From positions 4,675,388 to 4,739,387 of the forward strand of contig AP019702.1 of NCBI GenBank assembly GCA_006739055.1: a stretch of DNA of 64,000 bases. Direction: 5' to 3'. The notes under the pieces were generated by a model. That model did not search any database. It was not told the DNA's origin and was given only the letters and a program-made list of their open reading frames with translations. The position numbers and the translations under genes are program-made. Below, in pieces: positions 43,974-51,805 of this stretch. This stretch comes from Allostella vacuolata (GTDB lineage: Bacteria > Pseudomonadota > Alphaproteobacteria > ATCC43930 > Allostellaceae). Positions within the stretch are counted from its first letter, which is position 1. Every line of letters starts with the position of its first letter.

Positions 43974-44825
43974 ATGAGCGAGCCCCAGCGGAAATACGTC
44001 AAGGTCATCAAGCAGGACGGCATCGCCTGGACCTATCTGAACCGTCCAGAGAAGCGCAACGCCATGAGCCCGGCGCTCCATCGCGAGATGGCGGCCACCC
44101 TGGACGAGCTGGAAGAGGACCCCGACACCAAGGTCGTGGTCATCGCCGGCGCCGGCGGCAACTTCTCCGCCGGGCAGGACCTGAAGGAGTATTTCCGGGC
44201 CAACGAGGGCAAGCCCGCCCAGGCCAAGAAGGCGCGCCTGGTCTCCAACGGCTGGCAGTGGGACCGGCTCTACATGTTCGACAAGCCGACCATCGCCATG
44301 GTCGAGGGCTATTGCGTCGGCGGCGCCTTCTCGCACTTCCTGGCGACCGACTTCGCCATCGTCGCCGAGGACGCCACCTTCTCCCTGTCCGAGGTGAACT
44401 GGGGCATCCTGCCGGGCGGCATGGTCAGCAAGGCGTTCGCCGACGCCGTCCTGCTGCGCCATGCGCTCTATTATGCCTGCCTGGGCGAGGCGTTCGACGG
44501 CAAGGAAGCCGTGCGCATCGGCATCGCCAACTTCGCCGTGCCGAAGGAGACGCTGGAGGACGAGGTCACCAAGCTGGCCAAGAAGCTGATGACCAAGAGC
44601 CCGGCCGCGCTGCGGGGCACCAAGCAGGCGATCCGCATGGTGCGCCAGATGGGCTTCGCGGAGGCGGCCGACTACATGCAGGAGAAGAAGCAGGCGCTGC
44701 GCGTCGACGACGCCGAGCACTCCTACCAGACCGGCCTGCAGCAGTTCCTCGACAAGAAGAGCTACAAGCCGGTCTACGAGCCCTTCAAGATGGGCACGCA
44801 GATCACCGACCAGCGCGACAAGTAG
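43974..44825 (+). CDS. Hydroxycinnamoyl-CoA hydratase-lyase (crotonase family)
   Basis: A 283-residue crotonase-fold protein that follows the sequence of p-hydroxycinnamoyl-CoA hydratase-lyase closely: YLNRPEKRNAMSP, the oxyanion-hole segment SAGQDLKEYFR, KPTIAMVEGYCVGGAFS (Ser120) and the catalytic Glu140 in SLSEVNWGILPGG, then VSKAFADAV and the C-terminal QQFLDKKSYKP. That enzyme hydrates and cleaves feruloyl- or coumaroyl-CoA into an aromatic aldehyde and acetyl-CoA. Residue numbering is offset by three from the Pseudomonas enzyme. It is co-transcribed with the importer and the CoA-transferase. No CoA ligase is in the window. Confidence 0.85.
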   Translation: MSEPQRKYVKVIKQDGIAWTYLNRPEKRNAMSPALHREMAATLDELEEDPDTKVVVIAGAGGNFSAGQDLKEYFRANEGKPAQAKKARLVSNGWQWDRLYMFDKPTIAMVEGYCVGGAFSHFLATDFAIVAEDATFSLSEVNWGILPGGMVSKAFADAVLLRHALYYACLGEAFDGKEAVRIGIANFAVPKETLEDEVTKLAKKLMTKSPAALRGTKQAIRMVRQMGFAEAADYMQEKKQALRVDDAEHSYQTGLQQFLDKKSYKPVYEPFKMGTQITDQRDK

Positions 44826-44922
44826 CCCCGACCACCGGTAGTCCCGACGAGGGGCGGCGCGCCTGGCCGCGCCGCCCGCTCGCCGTCCCGTTCCCCTGCC
44901 ATTCGCCCAAGAGGACCGCCCC

Positions 44923-46059
44923 ATGCCCGGACCGCTCGACGGCATCGCCGTCGTGGAGCTGACCACGATGATCACCGGCCCCCTCACCGGCATGATGCTG
45001 GCCGACATGGGCGCCCAGGTGGTGAAGATCGAGAACCCGGAGGGCGGCGACCCGTTCCGCAGCTATGGCGGCGGCGCCTACAGCGCCCAGTTCTGCGCCT
45101 ACAACCGCAACAAGCGCAGCCTGGCGATTTCCCTTCGCTCCGACCTCGGCCGCCAGGCGCTCGAGCGTCTGGTGCAGCGCAGCGACGTGCTGCTGGAGAA
45201 TTTCCGGCCCGGCGTCCTCGACCGGCTGGGCTTTCCGGACGCGCGCCTGGTGGAGCTGAACCCGCGCCTGGTCCGCTGTTCGATCACCGGCTTCGGTGCC
45301 GACGGCCCCTACTCCGACCGCCCCTGCTACGACGCGATCGCCCAGGCGCTGAGCGGCATGTCGAGCCAGTTCCTGGATCCGGCCGCCCCGCGCCTGTCGG
45401 GCACCACCATCTCGGACAATGTGACGGGGCAATATGCCTGCTACGGCATCCTGTCGGCCCTGCTGGAGCGCGAGCGCAAGGGGGTCGCTCGCCGGGTCGA
45501 GGTGAACATGCTGGAGGCGACGGTCGCCTTCATGCCCGAGCCCTTCGGCTACTGGACGCAGAACGGCGAGGTGGCCGACGCCTACCTGCGCATCCGCAAT
45601 TCCCAGGCCTATGCCTTTCGCTGCGCCGACGGCCGGATGGTGGCGATCCACCTCTCCTCGCAGCCCAAGTTCTGGGCCGGCCTGCTGGGCGCGATCGAGC
45701 GGCCCGACCTCGGCGCGGACGCGCGCTTCGCCACGCTGGAGGGCCGGATCGCCAACTACGAGGCCCTGCTGGCGGAGGCCGGGACCGACTTCGCCCGCCA
45801 GCCGGCGTCCCACTGGTTCCAGCGCCTGGCGGAGTTCGACGTGCCCTTTGCCTCGGTCAACACCGTGACGGAGGTCTTCTCCGATCCACAGGTCGGGCAT
45901 CTCGATTCGTTCTACGGACTGACCCACCCGGTGAAGGGCGACCTCGTCTCGGTCCGCCGGCCGGTCCGGCTGGACGGCAGCCGGGCCGACCAGCGCGCCG
46001 ACGCGCCGCCGATGCTGGGGGAGCACACCGAGGAGATCCTGCGCGAGCTGGGGCTCTAG
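44923..46059 (+). CDS. Class III CoA-transferase (CaiB/BaiF family)
   Basis: A 378-residue family III CoA-transferase. The N-terminal VVELTTMITGPLTGMMLADM and GAQVVKIENPEGGDPFR are typical, followed by NRNKRSLAISLRS, LLENFRPGVLDRLG and the catalytic Asp137 in RPCYDAIAQALSGM. It moves CoA between carboxylic acids through an aspartyl anhydride. It ends the importer operon and may activate the imported acid for the hydratase-lyase in place of a ligase. It lies 97 bases after that gene with GAGG before ATG 44923. Confidence 0.92.
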   Translation: MPGPLDGIAVVELTTMITGPLTGMMLADMGAQVVKIENPEGGDPFRSYGGGAYSAQFCAYNRNKRSLAISLRSDLGRQALERLVQRSDVLLENFRPGVLDRLGFPDARLVELNPRLVRCSITGFGADGPYSDRPCYDAIAQALSGMSSQFLDPAAPRLSGTTISDNVTGQYACYGILSALLERERKGVARRVEVNMLEATVAFMPEPFGYWTQNGEVADAYLRIRNSQAYAFRCADGRMVAIHLSSQPKFWAGLLGAIERPDLGADARFATLEGRIANYEALLAEAGTDFARQPASHWFQRLAEFDVPFASVNTVTEVFSDPQVGHLDSFYGLTHPVKGDLVSVRRPVRLDGSRADQRADAPPMLGEHTEEILRELGL

Positions 46060-46158
46060 CCTTGCCGGTCGGTCGGCCGGGGATTGCGGGGCGCCGAAGC
46101 CGCGGACAGCTCCGGCACCCCGATCCTGCGACAGGCCAACCTTGCGATCACCCGGCCG

Positions 46159-47646
46159 TCAGCGCGCCAGCCGCGCCCGCGCCTCGCGCCGTGCGATCTC
46201 CGCCTGGATCGCCTCGGTCTCCGCGGCGGCCAGTGCGGTTTCGGCCTTGAAGTCGGCCAGGCGCCGAGCCGTCTCATCGGGGGCGACCGGCACCGTCGGC
46301 GCCAGTTCGCGCAGCAGGTCGCGCCGCGTCTTCTGCGCCTCCAGCAGTTCGTTCTCGCGCTGGATACGGTCGAGGCGGGCGTCGCGCCGCCCCTGGCGGG
46401 CGGCACCGATGCCGCCGACCAGGTCGGCCAGCGTGCCAGTGGCGGTGGCGGCCGCCGCCGCCTTGTCGGCGTAGCGCGCCATGGTCAGGATGCCGGCGGC
46501 GTCCATCTCCACGGCCAGCTCGTTACTTTGGAACAGGACGTTGCGCAGCGGCAGGTGGAACAGAGTGCCGAACTGGTGGACGCCCGCCTCCCTGCTCGCC
46601 AGTTCCCGGCCCTGCTGCGTCGCCGTCAGGCGCGACGGCACCGGGTCGCGGAAGCGGATGCCCAGCGTCGGGTCCGGCCGGCGGTCGCCTTCGGGCACGG
46701 CGTGGGAGGGCCCGCCGATCGGCCCCAGGGCGAGGACGACCTCGGCGTTGGCGTTGAGGGTCTCGGCCGCTTTGGCATCGTCGCCCAGTACCACCCACTT
46801 GGCCAGTTGCCCCGGCGGGAACGGCACCTTCTCCCTCAGGATGTCGTCCTTCGCGGGGCGGCTGCCGCTCTCCGGCCAGCGCAGATGAACGCGGGCGGTG
46901 ATCGGCTCGAGTGCCACCGACAGCCTTCCCTCGGCCGCGCTCTGCTCGGTTACGCGGTCATCGAGCTGCTGCAGTGCCCGCCGCAGCTTGGCCAGAGCCG
47001 CGGCATCGGGCTGCGGGCCCATCTCAGCGAGTTGGCGGTTGATCTCGGCCACCCGCTCGCGCGCCTCGCCGACCCGGGCCGTGGCCGCCCGCAGTGCCGT
47101 GGCGGCCGCATCGGCCGCCTCGACCGCCATGGCTGCAGCGGCCTGACAGTCCCCGGTTCGGCGCGCCGCCACCCCAGCGACGGCCAGCGTCCCGACCGGA
47201 GCGCCGCCCGCAGCCAAGGTGGCGATCCCGACCGCGCTCTTCACCAGATTGCCGATGACCTGGGCGCTCTGATCCTGGGCGTCGGCATTGACTGACTTCA
47301 GCATCCCGTTCTCATGCCGGTCGATCTGCAGCGACGAGGTCTTGAACCAGCTCGACAGGCTGTTGGTGTCGATGACGTAGCGATGGGCCGGATCGGGCAG
47401 GATTCGCACGGTTGCGTCCATGTCGGCAGCAATCCGGGCCGCCGGGCTGCAGGCCACCAGCCGCCAGGTCACGACGGTGTCGAAGCTGGTGTAGGGCAGC
47501 GAGTAGGGCACGCCGCGGAAGTTCTTGGCCTGACCGAGTTCCGATACTTCGAGTTCGACGCAGCCGCCCAGGCTGAGCAGCACGCCCAGCGCCAGCAAGC
47601 TGCCAAGGCCGGATCGGCCCGTTCGATGTTGGCCGGTTCGATACAT
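46159..47646 (-). CDS. Predicted lipoprotein with coiled-coil, unknown function
   Basis: A 495-residue protein. The N-terminus has a basic region, a hydrophobic stretch and the lipobox LSLGGC with Cys29 as the lipidated residue. A domain follows with GVPYSLPYTSFDT and YVIDTNSLSSWFKTSSLQI, then a Gly/Ala-rich part and helical segments likely to form coiled coils (about 175-240 and 410-490). I do not recognise a family. Its promoter region carries three TGACG heptamers at 11-bp steps (47725-47753), correctly oriented for this gene, so it is probably under the SARP encoded at 49241. It is divergent from the YcaO gene. Confidence 0.8.
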   Translation of the reverse strand: MYRTGQHRTGRSGLGSLLALGVLLSLGGCVELEVSELGQAKNFRGVPYSLPYTSFDTVVTWRLVACSPAARIAADMDATVRILPDPAHRYVIDTNSLSSWFKTSSLQIDRHENGMLKSVNADAQDQSAQVIGNLVKSAVGIATLAAGGAPVGTLAVAGVAARRTGDCQAAAAMAVEAADAAATALRAATARVGEARERVAEINRQLAEMGPQPDAAALAKLRRALQQLDDRVTEQSAAEGRLSVALEPITARVHLRWPESGSRPAKDDILREKVPFPPGQLAKWVVLGDDAKAAETLNANAEVVLALGPIGGPSHAVPEGDRRPDPTLGIRFRDPVPSRLTATQQGRELASREAGVHQFGTLFHLPLRNVLFQSNELAVEMDAAGILTMARYADKAAAAATATGTLADLVGGIGAARQGRRDARLDRIQRENELLEAQKTRRDLLRELAPTVPVAPDETARRLADFKAETALAAAETEAIQAEIARREARARLAR

Positions 47647-47724
47647 GGACGGTGCCTCCCCTGCGCAGCCCCCTCCGGCCGGCCATCGGTCGGAACGGGC
47701 GTGAGACCTCGATCCTCCGCCGAT

Positions 47725-47753
47725 GGCGTCAACCCACCGTCAGTCGCGCGTCA
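47725..47753 (-). promoter_or_regulatory. SARP-type operator: three heptamers at 11-bp steps, lipoprotein promoter
   Basis: Read on the minus strand: TGACGCG, TGACGGT and TGACGCC, each starting 11 bp after the last. SARP regulators bind direct heptamer repeats at 11-bp spacing. The last repeat ends 78 bases before the lipoprotein start. A second dyad, ACCAC-8 bp-GTGGT (47768-47785), lies towards YcaO. Confidence 0.7.
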
Positions 47754-47839
47754 GCCACCTCTGGACGACCACACTCAGTAGTGGTTCTATCCCGTGGTAT
47801 TGCGTGCGATGGAGATCCGGCCGTCGGAGGGAGCGGGCC

Positions 47840-49183
47840 ATGCGCGACGTCCTGACAGACGCGGCCGATCTCCTGGCCGGAGGCGAGCCACCCGCGCCGG
47901 CGCACGGCGAGGCCGCCGGGCTGCTGCGGGCCCTCGACTATGCCGGCGACGGGCCGGAGGATGCTGCCGCGCGCGGCAACCGGGTTCTGCTGCTGCGCAT
48001 GGCGGCGCGGCTGCGGCGCCTCTTCGCCCTGCCGACACCGCAGGCGCCCGGGCTGGTCTTCCTCGGCGGCGAGGCCGATCCGGCGATCCTGGGCCCGGCC
48101 TTTGCCGATTGCCCGGCCGGCAGCCTCGCCGGCTCCGGTGCCCGGCTGCGCCAGGCCTTCGAAGCTTGCGTCGGCGAGGCGGTCGAGTACCTGTCTCAGT
48201 TCGCGCAGGCGGACGATCTCGTGGCCGCAGGGTCCGAACTGCCTCGCATCGCCCCATTCCCCGGGGCCGACGCGCCCGGTTGGAACGACGGCGGGGTCGC
48301 AGATGGCTGGGTGGCGGCGCGGCGGCTGAACGGCGACGCACAAGTCCTGCTGCCGGCCGGTCGCTGCCTGCGGCGCGCCGATCCGGGCGGCGGGGTCCCG
48401 CCCTTCGCCCTCTCCACCGGCTGCGCCGCCGGAGCGACCCTGGCCGATGCGGCACTGCACGGGCTGCTGGAGCTGATCGAGCGCGACGCCGCCAGCCTGT
48501 GGTGGCACGGCGGCCGCCGCGGGCGGGCCCTGACCGGCGCCGCGGGCGATGTCGCGGCCCGGTTCCTGGCAGAGCTGCGCGGCGGGGCCGGCGGCCGGCG
48601 CAGCTGGGTGGTCGACATCACCACCGACCTCGGCATTCCGGCCGTCGCCGCCATCTCGGTCGATTCCGGTGGCAGCGATCCGGGCAACGACGGCTTCGCC
48701 TGCGGCCTGGCGGCAGGCATGACGATGGCCGAGGCGGTCCGCCGCGCCCTCCAGGAGATGTGCCACATCGAGATCGCCTATGCGGTGATCGCGGCCAAGC
48801 GGGCCGAGCGCGGCGACGACGCCCTCAACCCCGCCGACCAGCGTCACCTGCAGCGCGCGCGCAGTATCCGGGCGGACTGCCCGCTGCTCCATCCGGCGAC
48901 ACATGAGGAGGCAACCGGGCCTGCCGCTTGCGCCGGCGACGAGGCGCCGCCCGAAGGACCGGCGGCATGGCAGCTCGACTGGCTGGTGCGGCGGCTCGAT
49001 GCGGCGGGCGTCCCCACCTATCTGGTCGACCTGACCCGGCCGCAGTTCGGTATTCCCGCCTGCCGCGTGGTTGCGCCCGACCTGCAGCTTGAGCCGTGCT
49101 CCCTGCCCGGAAAGCGGCTTCTACGGGCAATTCGCGAAACCGGAGGTGGCATAATCCATAGCAATGGAATTCCATTGCTGTAA
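47840..49183 (+). CDS. YcaO-family enzyme (azoline/thioamide-type peptide modification)
   Basis: A 447-residue YcaO-fold protein. The ATP/Mg-binding elements are visible: RQAFEACVGEAVEY (about 105-117), STGCAAGATLADAALHGLLE with ELIERDA (211-217), GLAAGMTMAEAVRRALQEM, and the late VDLTRPQFGIPACRVVAPDL. YcaO enzymes phosphorylate peptide amides to make azolines, thioamides or amidines in ribosomal peptides. The C-terminus ends NGIPLL and lacks the PxPxP of many cyclodehydratases. No E1/ThiF-like partner, TfuA or dehydrogenase is nearby. ATG 47840 has GGAGGGA before it. The SARP gene follows 57 bases later. Confidence 0.88.
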   Translation: MRDVLTDAADLLAGGEPPAPAHGEAAGLLRALDYAGDGPEDAAARGNRVLLLRMAARLRRLFALPTPQAPGLVFLGGEADPAILGPAFADCPAGSLAGSGARLRQAFEACVGEAVEYLSQFAQADDLVAAGSELPRIAPFPGADAPGWNDGGVADGWVAARRLNGDAQVLLPAGRCLRRADPGGGVPPFALSTGCAAGATLADAALHGLLELIERDAASLWWHGGRRGRALTGAAGDVAARFLAELRGGAGGRRSWVVDITTDLGIPAVAAISVDSGGSDPGNDGFACGLAAGMTMAEAVRRALQEMCHIEIAYAVIAAKRAERGDDALNPADQRHLQRARSIRADCPLLHPATHEEATGPAACAGDEAPPEGPAAWQLDWLVRRLDAAGVPTYLVDLTRPQFGIPACRVVAPDLQLEPCSLPGKRLLRAIRETGGGIIHSNGIPLL

Positions 49184-49240
49184 CATCGGACGGGTCTTCG
49201 GGCAGGTGGCCTTCCACGTCAGCCACAAGGACAGTCCCGC

Positions 49241-51319
49241 ATGCTTGCTGCCGGCGCCTCCTCCGTAATCGACGCGCGAACCGCGCCGCAACCTGCCGGT
49301 CCTGGCGAACGGCGCGACTTGGCGGTGTCGCTGCTGGGCGGCTTCTCCGCCGGCGCCGGCGATCGGCCGATTGATCTCCGCGGCCGCAAGTCCTGCGCCT
49401 TGCTCGGCTATCTGGCCCTGAGCGAGACCGGCAGCGAGACGCGCGAGCGGCTGGTCGGACTGCTATGGAGCGAGTCCGATGACCAGCGCGCCCGCGGATC
49501 GTTGCGCCAGGTCCTGAGCGAGCTGCGCCAAGCCTGCGATCGCGCGGGCTATGCCGGCCTGCGTGCCGACAAGCTGGCGATCGGCATCGAACGACCGGGC
49601 CTTGCCGTCGACATCTGGTCGGTCGTCACCCTGGCGGAGCAGCAGCAGGTACACGCTCTGCTGCTCAACGGCCGCCGCCTGACCGAGACCATGCTGGAGG
49701 GCTTCGAGGACGTCGATCCGGCCTTCCGGGTCTGGCTGCTGGCACGGCGGCAGACCTTGCACGACCGGCTGGTGCGGGCGCTGGAGGGCGGGCTGGCGGC
49801 AGACGGGGTCGAGGCGCGGCGCAAGGCGCAGATGGCCGAGGCCCTGCTCAACCTCGACCCGACACACGAGCAGGCCTGCCGCCACCTGATGGCCAGCCGC
49901 GCCGCGGCCGGGGACATCGCGACTGCCCTGCGCCTCTACAAGTCGCTGTGGGACCTGCTCGACGACGAGTACGGCATGGAACCGTCGGCCCCGACTCAGG
50001 AGCTGGTGGCGGACATCAAGAGCGGCGCCTTCGAGGCCCGGCGCGCAGCGCCGGCGCCGGCCGATGCCGAACCGCTGTTTGCGCCGGGGCTGATAACAAC
50101 CGGGGACCCGGGAGGCGCCCCCGCCCGCGTCGCCCCGCGCCTGGCACTCGCCATCGTGCCGTTCGCCATCGAGGGCGTCGATCCCGACAATATCGGCTTC
50201 CTGCAGCGCTTCCGGCATCACCTCATCGCCTGCCTGGCGCGGTTCCGGGAATGGCGGGTGACCGAGCGGGCGGAGGCCGGCGGGGACGGCGCGCGCTACG
50301 CCATCCTGGTCAGCGTCTACCAGAGCGATACGGCCCTGACCCTCATCCTCAGCGTCAAGGACATTGCCAGCGAGCAGCACATCTGGAGCGACCGGGTGCA
50401 GCTGCGCCCCGACAACGTCTTCGAGGTGCAGCAGCGCATCGTCCAGCGCCTCACCGTCGCCCTCAACGTGCAGCTGTCGGCCGAGCGGCTGATCCGACTC
50501 GCCGGCCATCCCAACCTGCCGATCGAGTTCCACGACCGCTGGCTGCTGGGCCAGGAGCTGCTGGCGAAGCGACGACCGGCCGACTGGGAGCGCGCGACCG
50601 CGATCTTCAACGACATGATCCGCGAGGCGCCCGGCTTCGGCCCGGCCTACAGCAGCCTCGTCCAGCTGCGCAACACCGCCCACATCGTCCATCCCGGCTG
50701 CCACCGCACCGCCGCCCAGCAGCGCGAGACGCTGATCCTGGCAAAGGCGGCCGCGCGCATCGACGCAATCGATTCCCGGGCACAGCTCTGCCTTGGCTGG
50801 GCCTATCTCTTCGATGGGCAATTCGAGCCGGGGCTGCTGCATTTCGGGCTCGCCTGCGACCTCAACGACGCCGATCCGTGGACGCTCGCCTCCGCCGCCC
50901 ATGCCCACGCCTTCGCCGGCGAGACGGCGCGGTCGCGCGAACTGGCAGACCGGGCGATCGAGCTGGCGCAGGTGCCGAGCGCCCTGCACTGGACCTATCG
51001 TGCGGTCATGCACTTCATGTGGGACGACCCGGCCGGCTGCATCGCGGCGGCCGACCGCTCGGGCGACGCCGCCGCCCTGGCACCGATGTGGCGGGCCGCG
51101 GCCCTGGCCCAGCTCGGCCGGGTCGGCGAGGCACGGCTGGAGGGACGGCGCTTCCTCGACAGCATGCGACGGCAATGGCGCGGGACCGGGCCGGCGACCG
51201 ACGCTGAGGTCGGGCGCTGGATCATGCAGCTCTTTCCGATCCGCCATGGGCGCGACCAGGCGCGCCTGGCCGGCGCCATCACGCTCGCCGGCATTCCGGC
51301 GGCGGCCGCCTCCCCCTAG
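49241..51319 (+). CDS. SARP-type transcriptional regulator (OmpR-like DNA-binding, BTAD and TPR-like regions)
   Basis: A 692-residue regulator. Residues 28-110 form an OmpR/SARP winged helix (LAVSLLGGFSAGAGDRPIDL, LLWSESDDQRARGSLRQVLS). BTAD follows (about 115-265), ending LRLYKSLWDLLDDEYGMEPS. A middle domain (300-420) resembles the CadC/adenylate-cyclase-linked part with LALAIVPFAIEG and EQHIWSDRVQ. The C-terminal part is TPR-like helical. There is no ATPase domain. SARPs activate secondary-metabolite genes by binding heptamer repeats, and three such arrays exist in this locus. ATG 49241 follows AAGGACAG. It ends convergent with the 127-residue protein gene. Confidence 0.9.
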   Translation: MLAAGASSVIDARTAPQPAGPGERRDLAVSLLGGFSAGAGDRPIDLRGRKSCALLGYLALSETGSETRERLVGLLWSESDDQRARGSLRQVLSELRQACDRAGYAGLRADKLAIGIERPGLAVDIWSVVTLAEQQQVHALLLNGRRLTETMLEGFEDVDPAFRVWLLARRQTLHDRLVRALEGGLAADGVEARRKAQMAEALLNLDPTHEQACRHLMASRAAAGDIATALRLYKSLWDLLDDEYGMEPSAPTQELVADIKSGAFEARRAAPAPADAEPLFAPGLITTGDPGGAPARVAPRLALAIVPFAIEGVDPDNIGFLQRFRHHLIACLARFREWRVTERAEAGGDGARYAILVSVYQSDTALTLILSVKDIASEQHIWSDRVQLRPDNVFEVQQRIVQRLTVALNVQLSAERLIRLAGHPNLPIEFHDRWLLGQELLAKRRPADWERATAIFNDMIREAPGFGPAYSSLVQLRNTAHIVHPGCHRTAAQQRETLILAKAAARIDAIDSRAQLCLGWAYLFDGQFEPGLLHFGLACDLNDADPWTLASAAHAHAFAGETARSRELADRAIELAQVPSALHWTYRAVMHFMWDDPAGCIAAADRSGDAAALAPMWRAAALAQLGRVGEARLEGRRFLDSMRRQWRGTGPATDAEVGRWIMQLFPIRHGRDQARLAGAITLAGIPAAAASP

Positions 51320-51369
51320 CGTCCGGATCCGCGGCTCCGGGGGGCGCGAGAGAGGCGGCGTGCCCCGTC

Positions 51370-51753
51370 TCAGCTGCAATGCGCGACGGTGTAGTCGCCC
51401 ATGCGCATGTTGTGGAAGCGGTCGTTGTCGGTGATCTCGTGCGGCTTGTGGAAGGCATGGATCTCGTAATAGTCGGGCAGCGGATAGCTCTTGCGACCGA
51501 TCTCGTTCTCCGAATGGGCAATGATCTCCGGCGCCGGCACCAGCAGATGCAGCGTGCCGACGACGCACTGCTCGACATGGATCGTGTGGATCTCGAACTC
51601 GCCGCTCGGCCAGGTGGCGATGATGCCCTCGGCCGCGAGCTGGGATTCGAACTGCTGCTTGTCGGTGGGACGCGGCACCTGGCCGCGCGCCCACTTCTTC
51701 ACCAGCTCCCCGAACTTCTCGAAATTGCTCACCGTGAAACGATTCAAGGCCAT
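51370..51753 (-). CDS. 127-residue protein of unknown function in the YcaO/SARP locus
   Basis: A 127-residue protein without signal peptide: MALNRFTVSNFEKFGELVKK, an amphipathic N-terminal helix, a central strand-rich region (TIHVEQCVVGTLHLLVPAPE), and a His/Asp/Tyr-rich C-terminal half ending MGDYTVAHCS. I do not recognise a family. The ribosome site GGAGGAGG is very strong, implying high expression. It follows the peroxidase gene by 49 bases across a perfect hairpin. Two cysteines, one next to last, and terminal Thr/Cys/Ser make it a possible substrate for the YcaO enzyme, but it may equally be an independent small enzyme or binding protein. Confidence 0.75.
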   Translation of the reverse strand: MALNRFTVSNFEKFGELVKKWARGQVPRPTDKQQFESQLAAEGIIATWPSGEFEIHTIHVEQCVVGTLHLLVPAPEIIAHSENEIGRKSYPLPDYYEIHAFHKPHEITDNDRFHNMRMGDYTVAHCS

Positions 51754-51781
51754 GGCTTCTCCTCCTCCGGGCTGGGTGGAA

Positions 51782-51805
51782 TGACGGGGCGACGACGCCC
51801 CGTCA
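51782..51805 (-). terminator. Perfect hairpin between the peroxidase and the 127-residue protein gene
   Basis: TGACGGGGCG-ACGA-CGCCCCGTCA is a 10-bp stem with a 4-base loop that includes the peroxidase stop codon. No T-run follows. It could attenuate, stabilise or process the mRNA so that the two genes are expressed at different levels. Confidence 0.6.

Noticed and set aside
46060-46158. Search for an attachment-site copy of the tRNA-Ser 3' end at the left border of the YcaO locus
   Set aside because: No stretch matching the last 15 or more bases of the tRNA was seen, so no att site is annotated.
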